A stretch of 64,000 bases of DNA, taken from NCBI GenBank assembly GCA_029379385.1, contig CM055605.1, forward strand, positions 6,173,001-6,237,000, read 5' to 3'. The translations under genes and the position numbers were made by a program. This document shows positions 1-12,180 of this stretch, piece after piece. Under the pieces are notes generated by a model. It had not been told where the DNA came from, did not search any database, and was given only the letters and a program-made list of their open reading frames with translations. Within the stretch, counting starts at the first letter, position 1. Every line of letters starts with the position of its first letter. This stretch comes from Quillaja saponaria. Its lineage: Eukaryota; Streptophyta; Magnoliopsida; Fabales; Quillajaceae.

Positions 1-1539
1 TTTTTTCGGATGGCACCATAATAGCAGTCAAACAACTTTCTTCCAAATCAAAACAAGGAAATCGCGAGTTCATAAATGAGATAGGCTTGATTTCTGCTCT
101 GCAACACCCTCATCTTGTTAAGCTTTACGGATGTTGTGTTGAGGGAGATCAGTTGTTACTTGTATATGAGTACATGCAAAATAACAGCCTTGCTCGCGTT
201 TTATTTGGTAAGTCTTTAGCTTTTATGATCAGTTTAGGTTTGTACTTTTTTTATGTTGTACAGTCTTTCACTAACCATATGTATACGTATCTGTATGGTA
301 CTGTTCTCTTCGACAAATTAAGGACCAGAAGAAAGCCAATTGAAACTGAACTGGCCAACAAGGCACAAGATCTGTGTCGGTATAGCAAGAGGTTTGGCTT
401 ATCTCCATGAAGAATCAAGATTGAAGATAGTTCACAGGGACATCAAGGCAACTAATGTATTGCTGGATGAAGATCTTAACCCTAAGATATCTGATTTTGG
501 TTTGGCCAAGCTTGATGAAGAGGATAATACCCACATAAGCACCCGAATTGCTGGGACTTAGTGAGTTACTTAATTTCAATTTCTTTCTCTGTGTATGTTT
601 TTTTCTCCAATTTTTGTGATGGATTACCTGTTGTTTCGAATCATAATCTGTTAATTGATCAGGCAAAATAGACATTAATCTTAACATCTTAGTAGAACAC
701 CTACGGCTTCATTTAGTTATTATGTGCAACAAAAATATAAACAAAAGCACTGTCATTGCTCTATGCGTCTGCCACACTTGTAATACATGAATATTCCATT
801 ATGCAGTGGATATATGGCACCGGAATATGCAATGCATGGTTACTTGACCGACAAAGCAGATGTCTATAGTTTTGGAATTGTTGCCTTGGAAATTGTTAGT
901 GGGAGGAGCAACACCACTCACCGATCGAACGAAGAAAGCTTCTATCTTCTTGATTGGGTAATTAATATTCTCATCCTCTCTTGAATTTATTTTAATGTGA
1001 TTGTCCTTGGTCATTTCTATGATCTGGTCTGTGTTTCTTGTTGGTTAAAACTAGATTGCAGAAGTATCCTATCAAATTAGTTCTATACTGTATTTCCTAT
1101 ATATGAACAAAATTTTCTGCACTTTCTACGCTACTTTTAGGCACGTCTTCTGAAAGAGAAAGGAAGTATATTAGAGCTAGTTGATCCAAGGTTGGGTTCA
1201 GATTTGATCAAAGAGGAAGCAATGGTAATGATCAATGTGGCTCTCCTATGCGCTAATGCCTCTCAAGCTCTTCGTCCAACCATGTCTTCAGTTGTAAGCA
1301 TGCTTGAAGGTAACACAGCCGTTCGAGAGGTGGTTTTGGATACAAGCGAGCTGGTGGATGAGAAGAAACTGGAATCAATGCGGAAGTATTACCTACAGAA
1401 AGTAGAAAATGATAACGATGAGAATGAGAATGAGACTCGAAGTTTGACAATAGATGGGCCATGGACCGGTTCATCTACATCTGCTCCGGATCTCTATCCA
1501 ATCAACCTGGATTCTGATTATTGGGAGAAAAGAGTTTAG
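1..1539 (+). CDS. Gene A: 3' part of an LRR-malectin receptor-like kinase (kinase domain and C-tail), partial at 5'
   Basis: Cytoplasmic Ser/Thr kinase of an LRR-VIII-2 receptor kinase. Exons: 1-207 (cut by the window edge), 323-560, 807-957, 1141-1539, all with GT/AG borders and consistent phases. Visible motifs: IIAVK (ATP-binding Lys), VHRDIKATN (RD-type catalytic loop), DFGLAKL, GTYGYMAPEY across the 560/807 junction, [15 protein letters not shown] and [14 protein letters not shown]. The TAG that seems to follow IAGT at 559-561 is not a stop: the exon ends ACT TA and the next begins T GGA, giving Tyr. The tail is acidic (DENENE) and ends SDYWEKRV. No frameshift or stop is seen, unlike B, C and D. 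Ectodomain, TM and Gly-rich loop lie outside the window, so overall integrity is unknown. The family is certain; the ligand is unknown. Confidence 0.9.
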
Positions 1540-2482
1540 ACATACTGTAGAATACAACTTGTCTCAAGTTGTTATCAATATATATATATATATACATAGC
1601 CGAAGTTTGATGTAAATTTTCTGTTGCTGCTAAAATTCTTGAGGATGCCATTGCAGCATTAAAAGGAATAACTTCAATTGTTTGTTTAGCTTGTCTTGTA
1701 AAACCATGTAATCCAAGTGTCTGGATAATTGTTGTTTCTGTTGAGTGAGTCATTATCCATCCTTTCTATATATACCTATACTCTTGTTGTAAACCTTCCG
1801 TTTCTTTGCATGTAGAATAGTAATTTGAAAAGTTATTTCATGTTTCTATCTGTGGGCACTGGGCAAAGAGAATGAAAATGTTAGCCATACCCTGTATAAT
1901 TGAAGCAAACTTTATCTTTTTATTATTTTATAAAAAGGGGTTGTAAATAAATGCAAGCTACAACTCTCTTTTATGAAAATAGAGTCAAATTTTATTTCTC
2001 ATTTAAAGTACGACCTCCCACGTACTTCATATGTATTTCTCCTTTAATTAATTATAGTCATTAATTAATTTTTATCACCAGCCTTAATAGATCATATTCT
2101 CAAATCATACAATTTAAGCAAAATGCAAGTTATTAATCAATCTTTTCTACATTACATGAAATAATATGATCATTACTTCCTTAAACTAAACATACATGTT
2201 CCTTATCACCAAAAAAATAAAATAAAATAGACGCATTAACACCATGCATGTATGATCGATGTATTCAATTGTCAGATCCTATTTACATGATGATCAAATT
2301 ATAAAGGATGCCAATAAGATAAAATAAGTTAAATGCAATTATTGGAAATTAATATAATTCAAATTTAGCAATTCATTATTAATTATATATATCATCGTCA
2401 TATTAGATACATGTTATCTTTTACTTTTATATGAATAAGAAAAAAATCACATAATATCCAATAGTATGAATAAGAAAAAAAA
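1540..2482. other. 3' flank of gene A, shared with genes B and D
   Basis: No gene is seen. It begins with the 3' UTR, including a short (TA)n tract near 1579-1597, and stays closely similar to the sequence after the stops of D (47414-48310) and B (21674-22600). Similarity stops near 2465, just before the 551-bp direct repeat, so the repeat marks a rearrangement border. Confidence 0.7.
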
Positions 2483-3033
2483 ACATTATAATATTTGTTT
2501 CTCTCTCTTTACTATATTTATTTATTTGTTTAGGATTTTCTTAATTATTTCTCAAAAATTCTTGGAATCCATTATTGGAAAGTATCAAATGACTACATCT
2601 TTTTTATTTTATTATTATTTTAATTTTATTTATTTATTTTATAAAATTTGTAAAATACATATTACAGAATATCAATAACATGATTGTTTTTCTTTTTTTT
2701 AAATTTTATACTTTTCTAAATTTTTCTGGAGGTTATCCACCATGAAATAAAATTTTATGAATATGTAAAAAAATATATTAATTTTTTCATAAAATTTATA
2801 AATTTTATTTCATAATATGTAATAATAAAAATTAAAAAGTAAAGAAAATAAAATAAAATTTCATATTAGTTGATATTATTTAATATTTATCTTCAATATT
2901 TAATTAGTAAAATAAGAAATTAATATTGAAAAAGAAAGACCGGTTAAGAGAGAGAAATAAATATATAGAAATATTATCATATCACTGTTTTTTAGTGATG
3001 TAGAAAAAAAATGAGTGTTTAATAATAAAAATA
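2483..3033. repeat. 551-bp direct repeat, copy 1
   Basis: AT-rich noncoding DNA that recurs at 11332-11882 in the same orientation at a constant offset of 8849 bp, with no difference seen by eye. It begins ACATTATAATATTTG and ends AATAATAAAAATA. It lacks TG...CA ends and an obvious target duplication, so it does not look like an LTR. The small ORF across it is a chance one: it is present in both copies but resembles nothing known. Confidence 0.85.
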
Positions 3034-3327
3034 GTCACGGAAGAGACTGAGGGCTGCTGCTAGTTGGTGTTTGCAAAGTATCCAGCTTGCCCCTTTCAAC
3101 ATGTAGCTCGGTCCCATGAGCAGCAGGTCTTCATCCCAGTAGGCCTCCAACTAGCCAGAACTCCCAATGCACAACCCATCCCAATAACTAAGACTATGGT
3201 CCATCTCACCCCAGAAGCCCAACTTGGGCCAATGGCCAATCTATCCAGGTTCATTTTATTACAATTCAGCCCCTTTAGTTTCATATACTGTGAAACGTAC
3301 TAAAATGTTATGATGTTCACATTATCG

Positions 3328-3540
3328 GCCCAAAACTTTTTCAAATTCACAGTTTGGGCCCAATATTTAATTTAGTTTTCCACAATTGTGCCCATATAGT
3401 CTACACAGTTACACTCTGGCCCAATATGTTAGAAATTTACAATTTTTGGCCCCAATATTTTAGTTGTTTTCATAATCAGCCCATGTCTTTTGATTATTTC
3501 ATAATTTTCCCAATACTTCAATAATTTACAGAAATACCAC
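3328..3540. repeat. ~30-bp degenerate tandem repeat with GCCCAAT core
   Basis: GCCCA(A/T) cores start at 3328, 3358, 3390, 3419, 3449, 3479 and about 3508. The spacing is 29-32 bp, and the AT-rich filler resembles TATTTTAATAATTTTCATAA. Weaker units continue to about 3600. No coding potential. Confidence 0.75.
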
Positions 3541-4288
3541 AATAATTTCATACTTATCAAATATGCCCATAACATTTATATTATTTACCTAAATGATTCG
3601 AACTAATTGCACAATAGTCCACAGGCTTTTATATTATCATATAATTAACCTAAGTAATTCTAGAAAATTGCATATAGGCTCTTAAATTCTTTAAATGATC
3701 TAAAACTTTATAAAATTTTGCATAAATTGCTTGCAAACTTCTATGTTCTTATAGAAACTCTTGCCAAGTTCATATATTCATGCAAATCTACTAGAATCGA
3801 ATGCTTAGCTTAATTTATATATGCTTAATTGTTGGATTACATGTTCATAAACAACAAAAATATTCCAAGTCTTGAAGATATTAAATCATTCACTGAAGAT
3901 TCATGAGCTCACCTAAAACACCATAATTATAAGGCCATCACAAAGATGAGCTGATCATTCACTTAACAAAATAATTGGCATCTTAGACATAGTGGACTAG
4001 TAATTCACCTCGCCTACATCTTGCACTTGATAGTCGGATCACAATTTTAATTGATTGCCTAGTGCAACATAGTCGAGTAATCGCACTATATTTTTGACAT
4101 GTTATTGCATATTTATCAAAAAGCACATTATTACATGTTTATCATCATATTTGGCTAATGAATTTGCTGTTGAGATCGGCTGTTTGGCCATAGTTGCAGG
4201 AAATTTCTACAGGTGAAGTAGAAAGGGAGAGGCATAGCCCCCCAAAACTAATCAAAAAGATTGGAAAGAAAACCCAAAGGGAACAAAC

Positions 4289-4830
4289 GGTTGAGGTTCA
4301 CCTGGTCGATGCAACGACTCTGACAGGGAACTCGACCTCCCTTGTGCTCGCGGTCCAGGCAAGCGAGGCAGCCAGGTTTTAATCCTGCGGTTTGAGCCTT
4401 CGCTGAATTCACCCAATAAATCACCAAAACCCTAGGGAAAAAATAGTTGAGGTTCACCTAGTCGATCCAACGACCTTAACAGGGAACCCGACCTCTCTGG
4501 TGCTTGCGGTCCAGGCAAGCGAGGCCGCCAGGTTTCAATCATGCGGTCCGAGCCTCTACTGAGTTCACCCAAGAAATTGCCAAAACCTGGGGGCAAAAAC
4601 GGTTGAGGTTCACTTGGTCAATCCAATGACCCTGACAGGGAACCCGACCTCTCCGGTGCTCGCGGTCCAGGCAAGGGAGGCCTCTAGGTTTCAATCCTGC
4701 GGTCTGAGCCTCCGTCGAGTTCACCCAAGAAATCGCCAAAACCTAGGGGCAAAAATGGTTGAGGTTCACCTGGTCGATCAAACGACCCTAACAGGGAACC
4801 CGACCTCCCCGGTGCTCGCGATCCTGATGG
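4289..4830. repeat. 156-bp tandem repeat, three full copies and a partial fourth
   Basis: Units start at 4289, 4445, 4601 and 4757 (GGTTGAGGTTCACCTGGTCG and variants), an exact 156-bp period. As 156 is a multiple of three, frames stay open across units and encode a repeated ~52-residue phrase (VEVHLVD..TLTGNPTSPVLAVQA). The fourth copy breaks off after GGTGCTCGCG. It lies inside the decayed LTR-element region. No known protein domain is recognised. Confidence 0.85.
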
Positions 4831-5999
4831 ACTGTGCAAATAGGAAGCTCATAACGAGCCCGACCTTATAGAACCTGGACGACTTGAAGAATAACAGATC
4901 AAGGTATAAAAATTATGAATTAATTACTTATAAATTGCATATATTTGCAAGCGCGTGTCTTTTTATTAAACACTGGGAGCCAAAAGAGCTCCACTTTGGG
5001 CAACACGACCTTAAGCTAGGTCTCCCATCATCACACCGACTAAGCATGGTAACTACAAAAGTTACAGACATTTATAAAACATGACAAAAGGGTACTCTAA
5101 GCATATAGCTCGCTTATCATCTGTCATAGTCATACTATATGAGAAATCTAACGTTTCAACAAGATGAGACAGGTTACAGGTACATAGAACGGGCTACCGA
5201 CCCGAGCTACACGAACAAGCAATCTTCAAAGATAAAACTTAACTTATAACTTGGTGACTTCGACCTCATCTTAGCCATTCTCATGGCACGAAGAGCTTTC
5301 AATCTAGCCCTCGTCATTTTAACGGTTAAAGAACATGATAGACACTACATAAACTCTAAACATAACTTTTAAAACAGGTTTTCACCCTAGACATTAGTAG
5401 TGGGAACGCCTTTTGCACCCTGGTTGAGTAATTGCATCATATTCCCTGTATTGTACTGCATGATTTTTAATCATAAAACATATTGTTTTACTTTCATATG
5501 CGCCTAACAAATTTTCTTTTGAGATCGACTGTTTGACCATAGTTGCAGGGAAATTTTACAGCCCAAGACAAAGGAAGTTAGAGCTACGAGTTCGCCCCAA
5601 CGTTGCAAGGCTTGGAGCAAAAAGCTCGTCCACTAAGAAAAAACTCAATTATCACTATATGGTTTTGCCCTTAGTTAACTTCAAGTCTGAATCACTTCAT
5701 TCATCGAACTTGTTTTTGGGGGACTTATGTTAATACAAATATTAACTTAAGCCCAATAAGCCCAGGCCCATCAAAGGCCCTACAAATACAAGCTTTCACA
5801 CTCTCAAAAAGACCTTTTTTTTCTCTATATACTTATTTTTATATCTCTCCCCTTATCTCTTTATATACTGACTTGAGCTTCGGAGTACTGATAGGTCTCC
5901 AGGACCACCTCTGTAAGTTTACCGCAAAACAAGTGCAGGAGGCATTGAGGAGACCACCTCGGACAAATCTGACATTAACAAGAAGCATGCAGAATCGGT

Positions 6000-7160
6000 A
6001 TATGTTTGATTTTTGGATTGTAAAAGCATAGTGTCGGACTAGAACTTAGTTTTTTAGGTGTGAAATAAATTTTGGAAGTTTAAAATCCGTTTTTTAATGG
6101 AATTATGGGGTTCATAAAGACTTTAGTCTAGAGATGAAATTACGTAGGTTTTATAATTGGTCTAGGTGTGAGTTTTGGATTGTAAAAGCCCAAGTACACG
6201 TTTTATTTTAAGATTCAATGTCAACTGTTGTGTCAATTTAATCTCATAAAATCTAATCCATTTATTTTGTTAGTATGAATGAAATGGTAAATCATCAAGA
6301 CTTCTGTCATTTTACTTGTAATACAAATTAAACCAACGCACGAAAAAGTGAATTAATAACTCTATATATTGCCGTGGAAACGCCCGGACCAGGGGCATGG
6401 TTTTAGAAAGGACCCCGCCTCACAGTGAAGCTTTTTCCTATATTTGGTTAATTTTTCCAATCTGCTTACACTGATTTTCCTGATACCCAAACACTCAATT
6501 ATGTATGTGCGCATGGTTTCTTTGTGGTATAAAAATTAAGTTTCAGATTTTTGTCGGGGTTGAAGAGTTCTAATGAGTGAAGTTAAAAGCTGTAGCAGTG
6601 AGTTTTTTTAATTATAACTCAATCATATATGTTATGAGATATTTCTTATTAAAATAAATGTCTAAGGTTGTGCATGCGAGAATATTAATATATATATATA
6701 AATGATTAAGTTGTGTATAATTTGTGCACACATGTTCAAGACTTCTGTCATTTTATTTGTTATTTCTCAAATTAAACCAAAAATCGTCTTTGCCTATAAT
6801 TCAAGAAAAATCTTTAGATACTTTCACGATTTATTCAACTCTAATGGACCTAAACCATATAATTGTAAGTTCGATAATTAAAGAACCTACTTAATCATTT
6901 TTGAGATATGATTATAATTAAGAAAAGTTTATCTCTCTAATTACATAGCAATTAGCCGAAATGCAAGTGAATAATCAATCTTTTCTACAAGAGATAATGA
7001 TCATTAGTTCCTTAAATTAAACATACATATTCTTATCCATAAGGTATGTTTTAAGTGATAACACACGGTTGAGCTCAGTAATTAAGGGACCTCTACAATA
7101 TTAGAAGTTTGAGCTTGCATATAATGGCCTTTTTAGTAGTCATAATCACTATAATATTTC
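6000..7160. repeat. ~1.2-kb diverged direct repeat, copy 1
   Basis: Aligns by eye with 9700-10930: both hold GCATAGTGT.GGACTAGAACTT, ACGTAGGTTTTATAATTGGTC, the phrase CTGATACCCAAACACTCAAT and ATAATGATCATTAGTTCCTT in the same order. Divergence is clear, with many substitutions and small indels, so the duplication is older than the 551-bp repeat. No ORF of interest. Confidence 0.75.
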
Positions 7161-9700
7161 AATTAATAATAACTATTTTGCTAATGCCGTCCACTCAATT
7201 GTGTATATTTTAAAAGGAAAATACTATGAATTTTCTTAGACATCTCTACTACAAGCCAACCGTACGAGGCGAATAGGTTAATTTCAATCTCAGAATTTTA
7301 ATGTTTCTTAAGAGCACATGAGACTTCATAGAATTTTTACCACATAAGTTTAGAAACTTGAGATTTAATTTTATTCACTTTTTTTTCAAAAAATTCATTG
7401 GATTGTTACTTAGTTTAATTTACCTTATTTAAATCTTATATAGTAGTATAATTAAATTTGAAAATGAACACCACTTTTTATAATTGTGCCATATTTATCT
7501 CTCACGAGACACGTGTTATATATGAGACTATGTTATTCTTTATCATGAATATTATGTATAGAATAATTTATTTTGTGCGTACTCTTTCATTTTTATATCA
7601 TACAAAACTCTAATTAGAGATAAAATTTGCAGAGAGTCCATTCCTAATTAAAAACAAACTGACTCTATACTTAATTAAGTCTGATATGCTATATATTTCT
7701 TGGCAATATGTTTTGACGGGTCATACTCTCTCAAATTGAAATCTTCAAAATCCAAATTAATTAATTGAATTTTCACATTTTGATTTTATATACATATATT
7801 GATCAAATTTACAACCACACATCTATCGCCATAAAAATATTGATTGGACTGACCTTAAATAAGTCGAAAAAAGAAATTAAAGTTGTGGGTCACCAGCTAG
7901 CCATAATATGCTCAATTGGTCATTTGCTTGATGAATTATAGTTAAGGACATAGATATTTTGATTCCATGCATGAATTGCAAACTATCTGCTTACCTAGCT
8001 AGCAAAGGAGGCAAAGAGTAATCACAGTCCCCACCAGGTTTCAAATCAAAAAAGTCTAGCAGATTAAGCATGATAGAGAAATTAAGATGCATGAAATCAC
8101 AAGGAAATAACTAAAAGAACCTAATCAATGAAAAATAGGAGCGTTTAGGCACCATTTAAGTCGTTTAACTATCTTATTATTCAATTAAAATGATTAATTT
8201 CTATGATATATGATTTTAAACACTTTTAATTTTTTAACCTTAATTATTATTATCTTTTAACATGCGTGACAATGCTGATTTTTTTTATTTTTTTTATATA
8301 TTAATTTTTACTAATTAGACACGTTTTATTGTTGAATTCAATCAGCCTTGCCTTTTTTTTTTTAATAATTAGATAGACACGTTATTGTGCATGTATACTT
8401 TATCAAATGAAATTTTGCCAATGAAATATCAATCCTAGTCATGTCTATATAGTACGGACGATTCTAAAGTCGAGGGCAGAAAGTTGATATAAAGCCCACA
8501 CCATCTTTGAATTCAACTTTGTTACAATTTATGCTTTAAATATATAATTTTGTCTCTGTTATTTTTAAACACAAGTTAAATGATCATTGGTTAAAAAATA
8601 ATAAATATCATATAACCATTTCTAGAAGTAAAAACAGAAAAAGAGAGTTTGACGAGAGAGAAGAGGTGATGGATACCATCCCTCGCCATTTATGAAGAGA
8701 AACCAATTTTCGCGAAAAACCAATTAGCGCTGTATTTTTACATGGGAAAGGCGAAGTGGCAAACCTTTGGGTCTGACACCCTTCTCTCTCTCTTCCTCTG
8801 CCTTCACCGTCCACCGCCTTCAATGCCGCCAGTGCTGTTGTCGCCATCCCTCAATTAGAAAATTCACCTTATGTATGAAGATTGGGATTTTGAGTTTTGA
8901 AATTTAGAGATTTGGAGCTAATTGTTTGATGTTTATTGTTAATTTTTTTAATTCGTTTGGCTAGTTTATTATATATAATGCATGAAATTTTGTTAACTTG
9001 GTGTGTAAATTTGAGATTTGTAGGTTTTTGGTTTGGTGGCTTTGTGATATTGGGGTTTCCCATTAAATTGCGTAGTCAATTTGTATGTTGAACTTGTTTT
9101 AATTATTTTTGCATGAAATTAGGTGGTTAAATTGTTAGGAATGATTTAGATATTTGATTTTGGATTGAATTTTGATTTATGGGTCAAGTTATTTGAAGAT
9201 TGATTTTTAATTTTTGGGTTAGGATATTTGAATATTGGAATTGATTTTAGTACTTAGATTCTCGGGCTTATAATTTTGTAAATCAAGTTTTGATTTGTTA
9301 AATTTGATAAATTTTTTTTTATTAATTAGGTACAAAGTTCTGTAGTTAGACGTGGTTAGATAATTAAGTAATTTCATCAAAAGATTCTGAATTAGACCTA
9401 ATTATATAGAATTGTGCACTAATTAGATTAAACCGTACGTACGTATATACGTAAGTTGATAAATAATAAATTAAATGCTAATTGAGTTATTAATTAGCAT
9501 AATTGCCTAGTTGGAGACTTACTTTTATCAATACAAGTTCTTGGTTTTGGTTAGAAATGAAAAACTTTAATTGAAACTAAGTTATTGTTTGATACTGAAA
9601 AAGTGAATATGGGGTTGATTAAGACTTTTAGGCTATACATGAAATTAAGTGAGTTTAATAATGAAATTAGATTACTACAATTAGAGGCACGTAGAATTGG
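7160..9700. other. AT-rich intergenic DNA, no gene seen
   Basis: From about 7800 to 8630 it matches the C-D intergenic region (about 34400-35960), sharing GAAATTAAAGTTGTGGGTCAC and AAATCACAAGGAAATAACTA. From about 8660 it carries ~1.9 kb absent from C-D, beginning with a CT-rich stretch near 8780-8850 that reads as an open minus-strand frame without any recognisable protein. No tRNA, rRNA or transposase is seen. Confidence 0.5.
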
Positions 9701-10930
9701 TATATGTTTGAGTTTTGGGTTGTATAAGCATAGTGTGGGACTAGAACTTGGTTTTTTAGGTGAAATCAAATGAAAATTTTAGAATTTTAAAATCCGTATA
9801 TCAATGGAATTATGAGGTTCATTAGGACTTTAGACTAGAGATGGAATTACGTAGGTTTTATAATTGGTCTAGGCGTGAATTTTGGATTGTAAAAGGGGTA
9901 CACGTTTTATTTTAAGATACAGTGTCAATGATGTTAGTTTGTGTTTTTATTGTAAATCTCCAACTATTTGTGTTTTAGTGCACACTTAAGGAGAGATTAA
10001 TCCTCATAAAGTCTAACCCATTTATTTTGTTAGTATAAATGAAATGGTAAATCATCAAGACCTCTGTTATTTTACTTGTGATACAAATTAAACCAAGCGT
10101 GAAAAAGTTAATAACTAATATTGCCACGGAAACGCGTGGACCAGGTGCATAGTTTTAGAAAGGACCTCACTTCACAGTGTAGCTTTTTCCCATATTTGGT
10201 TAATTTTTCCATTCTGCTTCAACTGATTTTCCTGATACCCAAACACTCAATTATGCATGCATGGTTACTTTGTGGTATAAAAAGTAAGTTTCAGATTTTT
10301 GTTGGGCTTGAAGAGTTCAAGGAGTAAAGTTAAAAGCGTAAGGCAGTGAGTTCTCTTAATTATGACTCAATTACGTATGATTTGAGATATATTTTTTTTA
10401 TCAAAATAAACATCTAAAATCGTGCATTGCAAGGATATTAATATCAAAAGTGTTCAAAACTTCTGTCATTTTACTTGTTATTTCTCAATTAAACTGAAAA
10501 TCAACATTGTCTATGTCAAAAGAAAAGTCACCAGAGACACCAATGATTTATTCAATTCTATAATTCAATCTACAGTCAAAGCTAGTTATTATAGTCATTA
10601 GAAATAATCATTTATAATTATCACCAACCGTAATAGAGTATCATCTAATGACCCCAAACTATATAATTATAAGTTAGATTGATAATTAAAGAACCTACTT
10701 AATCATTTTTGAGATATAATTAATAAAGTTTAGCTCTCTAATTACGTAGCAATTAGCCAAAATGCAAGTAATTAATCAATCTTTTTTACAAGACATAATG
10801 ATCATTAGTTCCTTAAATTAAACATATATATTCAGCATGTTTCAAGTAATAAGATAAACTTGAATTTAGTAGTTAGGAGATATCTGTAATTTCAGGATTT
10901 CAAACTTGCAAATAATGGCCCTTTTAATAA
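9700..10930. repeat. ~1.2-kb diverged direct repeat, copy 2
   Basis: Second copy of the segment at 6000-7160, same orientation. The 3' part (from about 10760) also matches the DNA upstream of gene D (36160-36400), so this copy appears to sit in the native upstream region of a B/D-type gene. Confidence 0.7.
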
Positions 10931-11331
10931 TAATGATCACTATAATATTTCAATTAACAATAACTATTTTGCTAATGTCAACCACTCAATTGTCAACTGA
11001 TTACATTTATATGATACAGAACCAAATAATAAACTTTTGTTTTCTCTAATAAATATAAAATTTTCAACATTATAGTGGGTACGCGGTTTGATTAATAAAT
11101 TAATTATTCTAAATATTTCAAAGACAATATTTATTAAATTTTAAAAAAATATCATCAGAAAAATATAATTATAAATTATGTCTTGTTTTTGTATTTATAA
11201 TAAGAATTAATTATTGTGTGAGAATCTCAATCTATAAACACTCACTTTAAATTTTTATATTATTTGAGACACATCACCAAATACAGATGAGTATAGTCAT
11301 CTAAAATGGTGACATGTCATTTTTTTTTTTT

Positions 11332-11882
11332 ACATTATAATATTTGTTTCTCTCTCTTTACTATATTTATTTATTTGTTTAGGATTTTCTTAATTATTTC
11401 TCAAAAATTCTTGGAATCCATTATTGGAAAGTATCAAATGACTACATCTTTTTTATTTTATTATTATTTTAATTTTATTTATTTATTTTATAAAATTTGT
11501 AAAATACATATTACAGAATATCAATAACATGATTGTTTTTCTTTTTTTTAAATTTTATACTTTTCTAAATTTTTCTGGAGGTTATCCACCATGAAATAAA
11601 ATTTTATGAATATGTAAAAAAATATATTAATTTTTTCATAAAATTTATAAATTTTATTTCATAATATGTAATAATAAAAATTAAAAAGTAAAGAAAATAA
11701 AATAAAATTTCATATTAGTTGATATTATTTAATATTTATCTTCAATATTTAATTAGTAAAATAAGAAATTAATATTGAAAAAGAAAGACCGGTTAAGAGA
11801 GAGAAATAAATATATAGAAATATTATCATATCACTGTTTTTTAGTGATGTAGAAAAAAAATGAGTGTTTAATAATAAAAATA
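11332..11882. repeat. 551-bp direct repeat, copy 2
   Basis: Copy of 2483-3033. Here it interrupts sequence otherwise collinear with the DNA upstream of D: flanking similarity resumes with the block at about 12060. The two copies bound 8.3 kb of the A-B intergenic region. Confidence 0.85.
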
Positions 11883-12059
11883 AAACTAAAAATTAAACAA
11901 AGAGAAGTGTCGTACTTTAACAATGATGCCTAGATTAAAGTACTTAAATGATAATTAACTCTTATAATAATCAATAATGTAGACTGGGCTATTCATTAAG
12001 ATTATGTATATCTTTAGGTATCATTTATTAATTCCAATTTAGTGAAATATATTACATTA

Positions 12060-12180
12060 ATACGTCTGCAACTTTCACCTAAAACAGTTGACTAAGAAGC
12101 CAAGTGGTTCTGTCACAGCTGTGTACGTAATGATAAAGTACATATTCCATGTTGGACTTTTTAGTAATAATAAAAATAAT
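12060..12180 (+). promoter_or_regulatory. Conserved upstream block with W-box-like core
   Basis: The pattern CTGCAAC.TTTCACCTAAAACAG followed by TTGACTAAGAAGCC and GGCTGTCAC (here GTTCTGTCAC) recurs near 22750-22830, 33975-34140, 36760-36830 and 48425-48520. It is the best conserved noncoding block between the tandem units. TTGAC is the core bound by WRKY factors. A regulatory role is inference: it could be shared simply by duplication. Confidence 0.4.

Larger units (their letters stand above)
3034..5990 (+). mobile_element. Decayed LTR-retrotransposon-like region (gypsy-like, non-coding)
   Basis: Compositionally unlike its neighbours, with GC-rich islands and GGCCCA motifs. It contains a ~30-bp periodic repeat (3328-3540) and a 156-bp tandem repeat (4289-4830). 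Near 4165-4195 and 5517-5547 the same phrase recurs (TTGAGATCG.CTGTTTG.CCATAGTTGCAGG). Around 5815-5960 there is a pyrimidine-rich, TATA-containing stretch followed by ACTGACTTGAGCTTCGGAGT, a pattern I associate with the start of transcription in gypsy LTRs. No gag or pol reading frame survives, and LTR borders could not be fixed. The gypsy assignment is inference. Confidence 0.5.

Noticed and set aside
540..565. Apparent stop codon after IAGT in the kinase exon of every copy
   Set aside because: The exon ends ACT TA before a GTGAGT donor and the next exon starts T GGA TAT, giving GTYGYMAPEY, the normal family sequence. The same holds at 20682, 32659, 46424 and 61937.
2466..2678. 70-residue plus-strand ORF (and its twin at 11306-11527)
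   Set aside because: Low-complexity Phe/Ile/Tyr-rich translation of AT-rich DNA. It is shared only because it lies in the 551-bp direct repeat.
4194..4871. ORFs across the 156-bp repeats as a real gene
   Set aside because: Frames stay open only because the period is a multiple of three. There is no start context, no splice structure and no known domain.
8608..8847. Minus-strand 79-residue ORF in a CT-rich island
   Set aside because: No recognisable domain, no conserved counterpart in the C-D region, and composition explained by the CT-rich tract.
2483..11882. An LTR retrotransposon with 551-bp LTRs
   Set aside because: The repeats lack TG...CA ends, PBS, polypurine tract and target duplication, and the interior has no gag-pol.
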